This document shows positions 8,106 to 18,682 of a stretch of 64,000 bases of DNA, piece by piece; position 1 is the stretch's first letter, and each line of letters opens with the position of its first letter. Position numbers and translations under genes: made by a program. The stretch is from Muribaculaceae bacterium (lineage in GTDB: Bacteria; Bacteroidota; Bacteroidia; Bacteroidales; Muribaculaceae), in NCBI GenBank assembly GCA_017505535.1, contig JAFVPD010000013.1, positions 1-64,000 on the forward strand, read 5' to 3'. The notes beneath the pieces are model-generated. The model was not told the DNA's origin. It did no database searches and saw only the letters and a program-made list of their open reading frames with translations.

Positions 8106-9410
8106 ATGAACAAGATATCATTATACATCAAACAAGCTTGGACTATGATGCGACAAGATCGATTGTATTCAAGCATCTATATTACAGGGACAGGATTGTC
8201 CATTGCATTGACAATGACATTGTTTGTGATTCTGTATGTGAAATTTGCGCCCCTATACCCCGAGTATAAACGCGATCGCACACTCATTATCAATGCGGTA
8301 TCTATGACACCCAAAGATACAACCAGCAACAATTTTTGGCAAAGCACTCCTAACTATAAATTGGTTGAAAAACTTCGTGAATTACAGAACATTGATGCCG
8401 TAACAGGCATCGTATGTGAATGGAACGACGAATTTCACGAAGCATCAACCCGGCTCTCCTCGTCGGGCGTATCTCCCCTCTTTGTTGATGCCGACTATTG
8501 GAAAGTTTACGACTTTGAGTTCCTCTCGGGATCGCCATTCACTTCTACCGACTTTACAGCTAAGACAAAAGTAGCGGTCGTTTCAAAAAGTTTTGCCGAA
8601 ACGCTCTTTAAATCTACCGATGTTTTAGAAAATAAATTTTCCCTTGATGGCAGTGAATATAAAATCGTAGGCGTAGTTAAAGATGTTCCCTCTTCCATGC
8701 ACCAACACACTACTGCTGATTTATGGTTGCCTGCCACTTGTACCAGCATTTATGCCCCGGGTGAAAACGACTATGATTTAAGAGGTGGTGTTTTCATCGC
8801 CATGACAGCCAAATCCCCCAACGTCATTGATGATTTACAAGATGAAGTTGACGAAATGATGCGCAAGCACAATCAACAAGACAAGGTCTATAACCACAAA
8901 CTGCTTGGTCCCGACATTTTTTGGGCCAACGGGTTTAGACAAGGAGAGTATCTTGATGAATTTGACTCACTGATGACCTATGGCTACATACTGCTTGCAC
9001 TACTCATAATTCCGGCGCTCAATCTCAGCGGAATGATTTCTTCTAAGATGAATCGCCGACGCAATGAACTCGGCATACGCAAAACCTACGGAGCCACCAA
9101 TCGCCAATTGCTGACACAAATTCTTTGGGAAAATCTTTTTCTCACCTTTGTGGGAGGCATTGTCGGCATCATTCTGTCATACCTGATTTTGATGAGTACC
9201 AGCAACTGGATTATAAGCCTACTATCCGACGGGTTTATATACTCTAAAGACCTCCTATCGTCAAATCTCTCTGTCGAGATGTTGTTTAACTGGAGTATTT
9301 TTGGAGGAGTCGTTGCGTTGTGTTTCCTTCTCAATTTCCTATCGGCAACTATCCCCGCCATCGCATCGTTGCGTCATTCTATAATTAACTCGTTAAACCA
9401 AAAACAATAA
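8106..9410 (+). CDS. FtsX-type ABC permease, first of two
   Basis: A 434-aa membrane subunit: one N-terminal helix (about 22-45), a large periplasmic MacB_PCD-like domain (about 50-285) and three C-terminal helices forming the FtsX domain (about 290-425). The coupling-loop sequence SSKMNRRRNELGIRKTYGAT between helices 2 and 3 is characteristic. These proteins transmit ATP-driven movement to the periplasm rather than forming a wide channel. The neighbour is a paralogue of similar size, so the pump is probably a heterodimer. Substrate unknown. Confidence 0.92.
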   Translation: MNKISLYIKQAWTMMRQDRLYSSIYITGTGLSIALTMTLFVILYVKFAPLYPEYKRDRTLIINAVSMTPKDTTSNNFWQSTPNYKLVEKLRELQNIDAVTGIVCEWNDEFHEASTRLSSSGVSPLFVDADYWKVYDFEFLSGSPFTSTDFTAKTKVAVVSKSFAETLFKSTDVLENKFSLDGSEYKIVGVVKDVPSSMHQHTTADLWLPATCTSIYAPGENDYDLRGGVFIAMTAKSPNVIDDLQDEVDEMMRKHNQQDKVYNHKLLGPDIFWANGFRQGEYLDEFDSLMTYGYILLALLIIPALNLSGMISSKMNRRRNELGIRKTYGATNRQLLTQILWENLFLTFVGGIVGIILSYLILMSTSNWIISLLSDGFIYSKDLLSSNLSVEMLFNWSIFGGVVALCFLLNFLSATIPAIASLRHSIINSLNQKQ

Positions 9411-9421
9411 TACACCGTGCC

Positions 9422-10741
9422 ATGTTCAGAACAATCTTAAAACAAATATGGAATCAGCGACTTCAAAATGGGTGGATTTTCTTTGAGTTGCTTTTGGTTG
9501 GAATATTCTTGTGGGTGGTTCTTGATCCGCTTTGCTCACAAACAGCCAACAAAAACATCGACCGCGGATACCAACAAGAGGGTATGTACCTCCTCAACAT
9601 GAACAAATATGCCCCAAATTCCCATAAATACAACAAAGAGTTGGACTCTGACTCTCTCGCTCGATTGCAATATCTTGACATCATCAGAGCAATACGCAAT
9701 TTGCCCGAAGTGGAAAGCTTTAGCGTGACCTATGGTATGTCTTATGCCAATAGCGGAGCATTCAACGGAGGCGAAATATTTGCCGACTCGGCATTTTCCC
9801 TTAAGAAACATTATCAAGCCTATTTCTTCTGTCCGGTAGAAGGAAGCGATATTTTAAGGACCTACCGGTTTAGAGATGCACAGTCGGGCGAAGTTATGAC
9901 CATTGCTCCCGATTTTGCCACACGCAACTTGATATATATCTCTGAAAATTTAGCACGACTGCTCTACGACCGCACTGATGTTGTGGGAGAGAAATGCTAT
10001 GACTATAACAAAACCGAGTATGAAATTGCCGGAGTATTTAAAGATTACAAAGATCGTGACTACAACCAACCCTACCCCACTGCTTTGTTAACACCCTACT
10101 TTAGCAAAAGTCTTAGGGGAAGCGCCAACATGCATTGGCAAAACATGATTATGTTCCGCATTAAAGACAATGTTGATGCCGATGAATTTGAACACCGATT
10201 TGAAAACGAAATCAAACCGACTCTCGCTCGCGGCAACTATTACTGTACCGGCATCTCTACATTTGAAGAAATCGCACTGAAAACAGCCCACACGTTTGGC
10301 GAACTAAATCAAGCTCGTAAAAACTTTGCATTTGCAATATTCGGATTGTTGTGTGTGTTTCTCGGTATCGTGGGCACATTTTGGGTGAGAGCCAACATGC
10401 GTCGCCAGGAAATTGGCGTTATGCGCAGCATTGGGGCCTCAAAATCACGCATCATGCTTCAATACCTCACCGAGTCGGGCATTTTAGTCACTGCGGCAAT
10501 TCTCGTGAGCACAATCATTATGGCCAACTATGTTTACGCCAATGGATTTTTCTATTACCCCTCAATGGTAACACTTGAAACTATCGCCGCCGATTATTGG
10601 CAAAACAGCCCGTTGTTACACTTTGGAGTGATATCGGGGGTAGTGTATCTTGTAACACTTCTCATCGCATTGATAGGTACTTACATTCCTGTGAGTCGCA
10701 CAATTAACGAACTTCCATCAGAGGCATTAAGAGATGAATAA
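9422..10741 (+). CDS. FtsX-type ABC permease, second of two
   Basis: A 439-aa paralogue of the upstream permease with the same plan: N-terminal helix (about 20-38), periplasmic domain (about 45-300), then three helices with the coupling loop RANMRRQEIGVMRSIGASKS. It starts 11 nt after the first permease and overlaps the tolC-like gene by 8 nt, so the subunits are made together. Confidence 0.92.
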   Translation: MFRTILKQIWNQRLQNGWIFFELLLVGIFLWVVLDPLCSQTANKNIDRGYQQEGMYLLNMNKYAPNSHKYNKELDSDSLARLQYLDIIRAIRNLPEVESFSVTYGMSYANSGAFNGGEIFADSAFSLKKHYQAYFFCPVEGSDILRTYRFRDAQSGEVMTIAPDFATRNLIYISENLARLLYDRTDVVGEKCYDYNKTEYEIAGVFKDYKDRDYNQPYPTALLTPYFSKSLRGSANMHWQNMIMFRIKDNVDADEFEHRFENEIKPTLARGNYYCTGISTFEEIALKTAHTFGELNQARKNFAFAIFGLLCVFLGIVGTFWVRANMRRQEIGVMRSIGASKSRIMLQYLTESGILVTAAILVSTIIMANYVYANGFFYYPSMVTLETIAADYWQNSPLLHFGVISGVVYLVTLLIALIGTYIPVSRTINELPSEALRDE

Positions 10742-12248
10742 ATTCACCCTCAAAAACATTCTCATGAAACGCTTTTTCATTCTTATATTATCGGCATTTG
10801 CTTGGGGCGGAGCATCATTCTCGGCCCCGGCACAAGCCGTGGCGCACGAACTATCACTCTCCGAAGCCATAGCCATCGCACGACGCAATAGTGTTGATGC
10901 CGCCGTTGCTCTCAATGAATTAAAAACGGCCTATTGGGAATATCGCACTTTCCGTGCCGATCTACTCCCTGAGATTAATTTCTCCTCGACATTACCAAGC
11001 TACAATAAAAACTATAATGTCTATCAGCAGAGCGATGGGAGCCACACCTATGTGCGCAACGACTATTTAGGATTGAACGGAGAAATTTCAATCGACCAAA
11101 ACATTTGGCTCACCGGTGGGAAACTCTCGTTGTCATCATCACTTGATTTTCTAAAACAATTGAGCGGAGATAAATCAAAACAATTTATGAGTGTCCCAAT
11201 AGCACTCACATTCACCCAACCCATCTTCGGCACAAACACCATTAAATGGGATCGTCGCATCGAGCCTCTGCGCTATCGCGAGGCAAAAGCCGCCTTTCTA
11301 TCGGCAACCGAAGAGGTGACGATGACCACAATAAGTTACTTTTTCAATCTGCTTCTGGCCCGAGAAAACGTCTCTATTGCTCAACAAAATCTTGAAAATG
11401 CCCAAAAGCTATACAAAGTGGCGCTTGCCAAACGCGAAATGGGTAAAATCAGTGAGAACGACGTGCTACAACTTAAGCTCAACCTATTAAACGCCCAATC
11501 AGATCTCACCGACAATGAAAGAACGATGAAAAGCAACATGTTTAAATTATGCTCGTTTCTCGACCTCAACGAGGATCACGAGATTATTCCCATCGTTCCC
11601 GATTCCATTCCACAAGTAGAGCTTATATATCAAGATGTTCTTGACAAGGCATTGCAAAACAACCCATTTGCTCACAATATACGTCGCCGACAACTTGAAG
11701 CCGACTATCAAGTGGCTAAGGCTCGCGGCAATATGCGTGAGATATCATTATATGCCCAAGTAGGATTTACCGGAACAAGCAATCAATTTTCGCAATCCTA
11801 TAAACATCTGAAAGATAATCAAATCGTTGAAATAGGCATCAAAATACCCATTCTTGACTGGGGTAAACGCCGAGGCCAGGTTAAAGTGGCTGAGAGCAAT
11901 CGCGATGTGATTGAAAATCAAATCAGACAAGAAACAATGAATTTTCGTCAAAACCTGTTTATTCTAACAGAACAATTCAACAATCAACGACGTCAACTTC
12001 TCATTGCGTGCGAGGCCGACACCATTGCTCAACGTCGCTACAACACCAACGTCAAGACGTTCATGATTGGGAAACTCAGTACGCTTGACCTTAACGATGC
12101 ACAAACGAGCAAAGATCAAGCCCGACAGAAACGCATAAACGAGTTGTTCTACTATTGGTATTACTACTACCAAGTGCGAAGCATCACCCTTTGGGATTTT
12201 GCCAATAATTTCAGCATCAATGCCGACTTTGAAGCGATTGTCAAATAG
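10734..12248 (+). CDS. TolC-family outer-membrane efflux protein
   Basis: A 504-aa protein. A signal peptide begins at the internal Met 11 (MKRFFILILSAFAWGGASFS), so translation may start at 10734 or 10764; 10734 overlaps the permease stop and would couple the two. The body has two OEP repeats with long coiled-coil helices (ARENVSIAQQNLENAQKLYK, AKREMGKISENDVLQLKLNL) and beta strands containing GISIDQ-like outer-membrane sequence. It forms the trimeric exit duct of the pump and closes the operon; a promoter for the regulator gene follows. Confidence 0.9.
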   Translation: MNKFTLKNILMKRFFILILSAFAWGGASFSAPAQAVAHELSLSEAIAIARRNSVDAAVALNELKTAYWEYRTFRADLLPEINFSSTLPSYNKNYNVYQQSDGSHTYVRNDYLGLNGEISIDQNIWLTGGKLSLSSSLDFLKQLSGDKSKQFMSVPIALTFTQPIFGTNTIKWDRRIEPLRYREAKAAFLSATEEVTMTTISYFFNLLLARENVSIAQQNLENAQKLYKVALAKREMGKISENDVLQLKLNLLNAQSDLTDNERTMKSNMFKLCSFLDLNEDHEIIPIVPDSIPQVELIYQDVLDKALQNNPFAHNIRRRQLEADYQVAKARGNMREISLYAQVGFTGTSNQFSQSYKHLKDNQIVEIGIKIPILDWGKRRGQVKVAESNRDVIENQIRQETMNFRQNLFILTEQFNNQRRQLLIACEADTIAQRRYNTNVKTFMIGKLSTLDLNDAQTSKDQARQKRINELFYYWYYYYQVRSITLWDFANNFSINADFEAIVK

Positions 12249-12261
12249 CCCCAAAAGCCAC

Positions 12262-12293
12262 CTTGCATAAATAATAAAAAGTTACTACATTTG
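12262..12293 (+). promoter_or_regulatory. Promoter of the NtrC-type regulator gene
   Basis: CTTG (12262-12265), 20-nt spacer, TACATTTG (12286-12293). Predicted start near 12300, 18 nt before the ATG. The regulator therefore need not depend on the upstream sigma-54 promoter. Confidence 0.6.
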
Positions 12294-12317
12294 CATTTAT
12301 AGTTAAAGATTTCGGTC

Positions 12318-13661
12318 ATGATACTGGTGATAGATGACGACATAGCAATACGCACCTCTTTGTCTTTGGTGCTCAAACGGGCAGGCTACGAAGTGCAAAC
12401 TGTTTCCTCGCCTGCTGAGGCCATGACCGTCGTGAGGGAAACGGCTCCTACTCTCATTTTAATGGATATGAATTTCTCGCTATCAACCGATGGCGCAGAA
12501 GGGCTCACCCTGCTTAAACAAGTAAAAATATTCCGTCCGCAAGTTCCGGTTATTCTTATGACGGCATGGGGTAGCATTCAACTTGCAGTAGAGGGTATTA
12601 AAGCCGGAGCGACCGATTTTGTCACAAAGCCATGGGACAATCTTTCGTTGTTACAAAGCATCTCAACCGCAATCAAGTTATCGCAAGAGTCAACGGCTAC
12701 CGGCAGCGATGAATTTGACCGATGTGGCATTGTGGGACAAAGTCCGCAACTCATCTCGGTGCTTGAAACCGTAAGACGCATTGCACGAACCGACGCATCG
12801 GTACTCATCACCGGAGAAAGTGGCACCGGGAAAGAACTCATCGCCGAAGCCATTCATCGCAATAGCTGTCGCAATAATAAATCATTTGTCAAAGTCAACC
12901 TCGGAGGGATTTCTCAAAGCTTGTTTGAAAGCGAAATGTTTGGCCACCGAAAAGGCGCATTTACAGGTGCCGTTAGCGACCGACAAGGGCGATTTGAGCT
13001 TGCCGATAAAGGTACAATTTTCCTTGATGAAATAGGCGATCTTGACAAGAATTGTCAAGTTAAATTGCTCAGAGTGCTACAAGATCGCACCTATGAAGTT
13101 CTTGGCGATAGTCATCAACGTCGCACCGACGTGCGCGTAGTGAGTGCGACCAATGCCAATCTCAACTCAATGGTAGCCGATGGTACATTCCGCGAAGATT
13201 TATTTTACCGCATAAACCTCATTACACTGCATCTGCCTCCACTGCGTGAGCGTCCCGACGACATTCCTCTGCTGGTTAATCATTTCATTGAAAAAGCCTG
13301 CAAACAGAATGCCATGCCGATTGTAAAGGTTGACGATTCGGCAATAAACTATCTTAAAGGTCTTCCTTTTACTGGAAACATTCGCGAACTGAAAAATTTG
13401 GTAGAGCGCACCCTTTTGGTCAGCGATAACTCCCGCCTCACAGCCGACGATTTCCGCCGACAATACAATTCCAATCAGTCCTCCTCAGACGAAGATGTGC
13501 AACCAATCTTTGAAGGGACAACTCTTGACGACATGGAACGTCAAATGATTGTTGGAGCAATTGCCCGTTACAACGGAAATATGACGCAAGTAGCTGCATC
13601 GCTCGGGCTAAGTCGCGGCGCTCTATATCGCCGCATGGAAAAATACGGCATCAAGCAGTGA
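12318..13661 (+). CDS. Sigma-54-dependent response regulator, NtrC/AtoC type
   Basis: A 447-aa activator with all three domains. Receiver (1-118): acidic pocket D6-D8, phospho-acceptor D50 (LILMD), T82, K104. AAA+ domain (about 138-365): Walker A GESGTGKE (166-173), sigma-54 contact loop GAFTGA (213-218), Walker B FLDE (235-238) and the arginine-finger region [21 protein letters not shown] Fis-type HTH ends the protein ([20 protein letters not shown]). The intact GAFTGA loop means it should act on sigma-54 polymerase, and the candidate -24/-12 element and palindrome at 6038-6120 are its likely target. Cognate kinase: probably the convergent gene 5 nt downstream. Confidence 0.95.
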   Translation: MILVIDDDIAIRTSLSLVLKRAGYEVQTVSSPAEAMTVVRETAPTLILMDMNFSLSTDGAEGLTLLKQVKIFRPQVPVILMTAWGSIQLAVEGIKAGATDFVTKPWDNLSLLQSISTAIKLSQESTATGSDEFDRCGIVGQSPQLISVLETVRRIARTDASVLITGESGTGKELIAEAIHRNSCRNNKSFVKVNLGGISQSLFESEMFGHRKGAFTGAVSDRQGRFELADKGTIFLDEIGDLDKNCQVKLLRVLQDRTYEVLGDSHQRRTDVRVVSATNANLNSMVADGTFREDLFYRINLITLHLPPLRERPDDIPLLVNHFIEKACKQNAMPIVKVDDSAINYLKGLPFTGNIRELKNLVERTLLVSDNSRLTADDFRRQYNSNQSSSDEDVQPIFEGTTLDDMERQMIVGAIARYNGNMTQVAASLGLSRGALYRRMEKYGIKQ

Positions 13662-13666
13662 AATCC

Positions 13667-14968
13667 TCAAGGGAACGTGATTTTAAAGCGAGTCAAGCCA
13701 TCGTCATAGGTGCGCAACGAGAATGCACAATTATGCTTGAGCAGCACCTCTCTGATGAATATGAGACCCAACCCCTCTCCATTGGGCTTTGTTGAGAAGA
13801 ACGGGGTAAACAATTTATCGGCAACCTCATCTGAAATACCTGCTCCATCATCGGTTATAACAATTGTCTTTTGAGGGTTAGATGCGGTTGTAATCGTTAT
13901 TTGCCCACCATGATTGATACTCTCAGCCGCATTCTTTATCACATTGACAAGCACTTGCTCAATGAGTGCCGAATCGATATTTACCTCAACTTCTCCATCA
14001 TTTACATTCAGCTGAAGAGTTATTTCACGTTCAGAACACACGCTTTCCATGAATGCTTTGGCACTCATCACGCATTCATTTAAATCGACCTTGACCAATT
14101 CGGGCTCAGGAATTTTAACCACATCGGCAAAGCGTGTTATGAAACGGCTGAGGCCATAACACCTTTCAATACACACAGTCATTGCATCGCGCATATCGGC
14201 CGAATCGTCATCACCGCTCATCGAGTCTTGTATTGTGTCAAGAGTTGAGGTCACCCCGGCCACGCTATTATTAACCTCGTGAGCAATCATGCGTATTACT
14301 TTTTCGTAGGCTTTTTTCTCGGCTTTCATCACCTCAGAGGTAAGACTCTCAATGAGAATGAACGGGTGTTGCGCTCCTCGATCAATAAATGACAATCGTG
14401 AGCAACGATAAATCATTGCATCGCCCAATCGTAATGTTTCAGAATTGCCCTGTTTTACAAGTTTTAAGCGCTCGGCAAGTGGCGATGTCAATGACTCAAG
14501 ATTATGCCCGAGCATATCTGATTGGCTTTGATAGCCCATAAATTGTAGCGCCGATTCATTTACCGACATTACATTGCTGTCAAAGTCAAGTATTATCACG
14601 CCCATGGGCGATGACTGAATGATGAGGTCGAGAAAGCCATTTTGTTCTCGCAGCCGCAATCGCTCCGACTTGAGTTGAGCCATCATGCGATTAAAAACCT
14701 CAACAATGCGATCGGCATCATATTGCCCCACACGAGCAAGCCTGCTACTGAAGTCTTGCTCATTGAGAAGGTCCATACCGTTGGCAAGTGCATTAAGAGT
14801 CTTTATCACTTTGTGGAAGAAATACACCACAAATCCCACGCATAGCGCGAGGAATCCCTCGGCGGCATAGAGCACACGTTTATCAAGCCCGGTTGATATC
14901 ACAATGAGCATCACTCCTGCAGCAACGAGCAACATTGCCAATAGTATAAATTGATTGCGCAACTTCAT
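13667..14968 (-). CDS. Sensor histidine kinase (NtrB-like), partner of the adjacent regulator
   Basis: A 433-aa membrane kinase. The ATG at 14968 is chosen because the longer reading runs into the gapA terminator. Two N-terminal helices (about 8-26 and 33-51) with almost no periplasmic loop suggest sensing in or near the membrane. Then come a HAMP-like linker, a PAS domain (LIIQSSPMGVIILDFDSNVM), an H-box with RMIAHEVNNSVAGVTS, an N-box (VLVNVIKNAAESI) and G-boxes (DDGAGIS, FSTKPNGEGLGL). Tail-to-tail with the regulator gene (stops 5 nt apart). A -7 element sits 6 nt before the ATG, so the transcript may be leaderless. Confidence 0.92.
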   Translation of the reverse strand: MKLRNQFILLAMLLVAAGVMLIVISTGLDKRVLYAAEGFLALCVGFVVYFFHKVIKTLNALANGMDLLNEQDFSSRLARVGQYDADRIVEVFNRMMAQLKSERLRLREQNGFLDLIIQSSPMGVIILDFDSNVMSVNESALQFMGYQSQSDMLGHNLESLTSPLAERLKLVKQGNSETLRLGDAMIYRCSRLSFIDRGAQHPFILIESLTSEVMKAEKKAYEKVIRMIAHEVNNSVAGVTSTLDTIQDSMSGDDDSADMRDAMTVCIERCYGLSRFITRFADVVKIPEPELVKVDLNECVMSAKAFMESVCSEREITLQLNVNDGEVEVNIDSALIEQVLVNVIKNAAESINHGGQITITTASNPQKTIVITDDGAGISDEVADKLFTPFFSTKPNGEGLGLIFIREVLLKHNCAFSLRTYDDGLTRFKITFP

Positions 14969-14973
14969 GAGCA

Positions 14974-14981
14974 CAAAGATA
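14974..14981 (-). promoter_or_regulatory. -7 element of the histidine kinase gene
   Basis: TATCTTTG (minus strand) ends 6 nt before the ATG at 14968, so the predicted start point falls on or next to the start codon. No -33 box was identified. Confidence 0.5.
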
Positions 14982-15020
14982 ATAATCTTAGTGGGAATTT
15001 CTATCAATTCCTCGTTCTTA

Positions 15021-15060
15021 AAACACAAAAGCGACCCGGAAAATTTTCCGAGTCGCCTTT
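15021..15060 (-). terminator. Intrinsic terminator of gapA
   Basis: On the minus strand GCGACTCGGAAAA pairs with TTTTCCGGGTCGC (no real loop, one wobble), followed by CTTTTGTGTTTT. It lies 25 nt past the gapA stop. Confidence 0.85.
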
Positions 15061-15084
15061 ATTTGTTGGTTATTCTAAAATAGA

Positions 15085-16107
<1,023 letters not shown>

Positions 16108-16177
16108 TTATTGGGTTATAAATTTATTTTCACCTTAGTTTCACACGGGCAAATTGCTTCTACCCTTTTTTGCACCG

Positions 16178-16185
16178 CAAAATTA
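16178..16185 (-). promoter_or_regulatory. -7 element upstream of gapA
   Basis: TAATTTTG (minus strand) about 80 nt before the gapA ATG; no -33 element at the expected distance. The predicted 5' leader is about 75 nt. Confidence 0.4.
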
Positions 16186-16292
16186 GTAATTTTTTTTCAA
16201 TTAGATGGACTACAAATCAAAATAACGGAAAATTTTCCTTATTTTTGTGCCACAATTATCAATTATCTCATTTTTAACACATCTTTTGCATC

Positions 16293-16736
16293 ATGAAATG
16301 TAAATTTCTCACTGATTTCAAAGAATTTGCCATGAAGGGCAATGTTATCGACATGGCCGTCGGTGTTATCATTGGCGGTGCGTTTGGTAAAATAGTAACT
16401 TCGCTCGTTAACGACGTTATCATGCCGGCCGTTGGTTGCGCCATTGGCGGGTTGAATTTCAAAGATTTAAGCTATGTATTGAAAGAGGCTGTAATGGAGG
16501 GTGAAACTGTTATCACTCCGGCGGTGACTCTCAACTATGGTAATTTCATTCAAAACGTGGTTGACTTCATCATTATCGCTTTCTGTATTTTTATTATGAT
16601 CAAACTCATAATGAATCTCAAACGCAAGAAAGAAGAGCCTGTGGTTGAAACTCCTGCTCCAGAGCCTGCTCCAAGCAAGGAAGAATTACTTCTCACTGAA
16701 ATTCGTGATCTCCTAAAAGAAAACAACAAAAAATAA
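16293..16736 (+). CDS. mscL: Large-conductance mechanosensitive channel
   Basis: A 147-aa inner-membrane channel that opens under high membrane tension and protects against osmotic downshock. The N-terminal amphipathic helix and TM1 read [20 protein letters not shown], with the small-residue pore lining [22 protein letters not shown]2 is [20 protein letters not shown]; the C-terminal cytoplasmic helix ([11 protein letters not shown]) follows a Pro/Glu-rich linker. Monocistronic with its own terminator. Confidence 0.97.
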   Translation: MKCKFLTDFKEFAMKGNVIDMAVGVIIGGAFGKIVTSLVNDVIMPAVGCAIGGLNFKDLSYVLKEAVMEGETVITPAVTLNYGNFIQNVVDFIIIAFCIFIMIKLIMNLKRKKEEPVVETPAPEPAPSKEELLLTEIRDLLKENNKK

Positions 16737-16765
16737 CAGTCGTTTTCTTGTGTGACAATACACTT

Positions 16766-16803
16766 AGGCCGGGCTCAAATTTATTGCCCGGCTTTATTTT
16801 TTA
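16766..16803 (+). terminator. Intrinsic terminator of mscL
   Basis: GCCGGGC (16768-16774) pairs with GCCCGGC (16786-16792), 11-nt loop, then TTTATTTTTT. Confidence 0.85.
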
Positions 16804-16890
16804 TCATTGCCCCACCAAAATTCGTCTATTTAATGAACCTCGTTAAACATAATTATGTTTTACAAACATCATTGTGTAAATTAAATCATT

Positions 16891-16898
16891 TATCTTTG
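16891..16898 (+). promoter_or_regulatory. -7 element of pfkA
   Basis: TATCTTTG, an exact TAnnTTTG match, about 53 nt before the pfkA ATG. The -33 region is poor (ATTG with a 16-nt spacer). Confidence 0.55.
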
Positions 16899-16951
16899 CA
16901 ATATTCAATTTTTATATTGACAATATATGATTCATTTAAAATAACACGAAA

Positions 16952-17932
16952 ATGGGAGCAATTAATTGTATAGGAATTCTCACATCAGGAGGCGATGCCC
17001 CCGGTATGAATGCGGCAATACGTGCCGTGACTCGCTCGGCTATTTATGCCGGAATGACGGTTAAAGGCATATATCGTGGATATCGCGGACTTCTGACTAA
17101 TGAGATTGTTGATTTCAAAACCCAAAATGTGTCAAACATCATTCAAATGGGTGGCACAATTCTTAAAACTGCCCGATGCAAAGAATTTCAAACTCTTGAA
17201 GGTCGCCAAAAAGCCTATGAAATACTCAAAAGCCATGGAATTGACGCCCTGGTTGTCATAGGTGGTGATGGATCACTCACCGGCGCTCGCATATTTGCCA
17301 ACGAGTTTAACTTGCCCATCATAGGGTTGCCGGGCACCATCGACAACGACCTCTACGGTACCGACACCACAATAGGATATGACACAGCTCTAAACACCAT
17401 TATGGAATGTGTCGATAAAATACGTGACACTGCTACAAGCCATGAACGCTTGTTCTTTATTGAGGTGATGGGACGTGATGCCGGATTCCTTGCCCTAAAC
17501 GGCGCTATTGCCTCAGGAGCTGAAGCCGCTATTATCCCGGAAATTTCTACCGAGGTTGACCAATTGGCCGAATTGATTCAAAATGGTTTCCGCAAGAGTA
17601 AAAACTCTTCAATTGTACTTGTTGCCGAAAGTCCGGTCACAGGAGGAGCTATGGCACTTGCCGAACGCGTAAAAAATGAATATCCCGGCTATGACGTGCG
17701 CGTGTCTATTCTCGGACATCTTCAACGAGGAGGATCACCCACTGCCCACGACCGCATTCTTGCATCTCGCATGGGTGCTGCCGCCATTGATGCTCTCTTG
17801 GACGACCAACGCAATGTAATGATTGGTGTCAAGAACGATGAAATTGTATATGTTCCTTTCTCTAAGGCAATTAAGAACGACAAGCCCATCAATCGAGACC
17901 TATTAAATACTCTACGTCGATTATCAATCTAA
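16952..17932 (+). CDS. pfkA: ATP-dependent 6-phosphofructokinase
   Basis: A 326-aa bacterial-type enzyme phosphorylating fructose 6-phosphate, the committed step of glycolysis. N-terminal [23 protein letters not shown] (104-108), whose second Gly marks ATP rather than pyrophosphate as donor; catalytic PGTIDND (127-133); MGRDAGFLA and GHLQRGGSP for sugar-phosphate and allosteric contacts. Length matches the E. coli PfkA type. Monocistronic, followed by tRNA-Ala. Confidence 0.97.
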   Translation: MGAINCIGILTSGGDAPGMNAAIRAVTRSAIYAGMTVKGIYRGYRGLLTNEIVDFKTQNVSNIIQMGGTILKTARCKEFQTLEGRQKAYEILKSHGIDALVVIGGDGSLTGARIFANEFNLPIIGLPGTIDNDLYGTDTTIGYDTALNTIMECVDKIRDTATSHERLFFIEVMGRDAGFLALNGAIASGAEAAIIPEISTEVDQLAELIQNGFRKSKNSSIVLVAESPVTGGAMALAERVKNEYPGYDVRVSILGHLQRGGSPTAHDRILASRMGAAAIDALLDDQRNVMIGVKNDEIVYVPFSKAIKNDKPINRDLLNTLRRLSI

Positions 17933-17981
17933 AAAATCTAAAAAACAGATAAATTTGACTCAATAAAAATGTTATAAAATT

Positions 17982-18011
17982 TTTGCTTTGCAAAATATTG
18001 TATTACCTTTG
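17982..18011 (+). promoter_or_regulatory. Promoter of tRNA-Ala
   Basis: TTTG (17982-17985), 18-nt spacer, TACCTTTG (18004-18011); tRNA begins 12 nt further on. Confidence 0.75.
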
Positions 18012-18023
18012 CAAGCAAAAATC

Positions 18024-18097
18024 GGGGTATTAGCTCATCTGGCTAGAGCGCGACACTGGCAGTGTCGAGGTGAGCGGTTCGAGTCCGCTATACTCCA
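18024..18097 (+). tRNA. tRNA-Ala (anticodon GGC)
   Basis: A 74-nt cloverleaf: acceptor GGGGTAT with ATACTCC contains the G3-U70 wobble that identifies tRNA-Ala; D stem GCTC/GAGC; anticodon stem CGACA/TGTCG with loop CTGGCAG (anticodon GGC); T arm AGCGG-TTCGAGT-CCGCT; discriminator A. CCA is not encoded. Confidence 0.95.
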
Positions 18098-18103
18098 CAG
18101 CAT

Positions 18104-18144
18104 AAGCGACTGATAATCAAATGATTGTCGGTCGCTTTTCTTTT
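18104..18144 (+). terminator. Intrinsic terminator of tRNA-Ala
   Basis: A 15-bp stem (18104-18118 with 18123-18137, two wobbles) with a 4-nt loop AAAT, then TTTCTTTT. The 157 nt beyond it up to 18301 hold only a short GGGTAA/TTACCC inverted repeat at 18184-18197. Confidence 0.88.
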
Positions 18145-18301
18145 ATAAAACACTCCATTCTTGGCTCAGTTGCAAAAAGGTGTGGGTAAAATTACCCTCG
18201 GATAATCGCGACCGTGTACTAAAATCGTGCGGAGCGCTTCACACGTCTTCCACTAAAAAGCTACAGAGCCTCAATCAGCCGACAACAATGCTAGGGGGAT
18301 T

Positions 18302-18682
18302 TTATATGTTGAAAATATTGCGTGCTATCCACCAAACGACAATCAGCCCACACGCTATCAATGCCACTTTTCGGGAATTAACCCTACTATAAAATCGAGG
18401 GTGGCTTTCTCTCAAAAATTCGGCCACAATCAGCGCCACGATATAAGGGAAAAACACAAATATTGCAGCATTATATTTCCAGGCCGAGATGAAATCGCCG
18501 TGCATCATTGCATGAAGTGCCCGTTGTATTCCACAACCAGGACAGTCCCACCCTGTAGTAGCATGAAATACACACTTGGGTGAATAGTCCTCAACGGGGT
18601 TGATGAAATAATATACACATATAACAACGATGGCAAGCGCCAAGCCTGCCATCAATATCGTGCGAGAGGGTGGCAATTTCAT
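18302..18682 (-). CDS. DUF2752 membrane protein
   Basis: A 126-aa protein, start ATG at 18682 overlapping the preceding stop by ATGA. Three hydrophobic segments (about 9-27, 70-90, 101-121). After helix 1 comes the DUF2752 signature: a Cys in KCVFHATTGWDCPGCGIQRA, in which the CPGCGxxRA core is diagnostic. The function of the family is unknown. The protein is paired with a GYF_2/CD225 protein, a pairing I believe is common in Bacteroidales; joint membrane function is an inference. Confidence 0.85.
   Translation of the reverse strand: MKLPPSRTILMAGLALAIVVICVYYFINPVEDYSPKCVFHATTGWDCPGCGIQRALHAMMHGDFISAWKYNAAIFVFFPYIVALIVAEFLRESHPRFYSRVNSRKVALIACGLIVVWWIARNIFNI

Noticed and set aside
18184-18197. 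GGGTAA/TTACCC inverted repeat as a terminator
   Set aside because: Loop of 2 nt and no T run in either direction; the strong terminator of tRNA-Ala is upstream.
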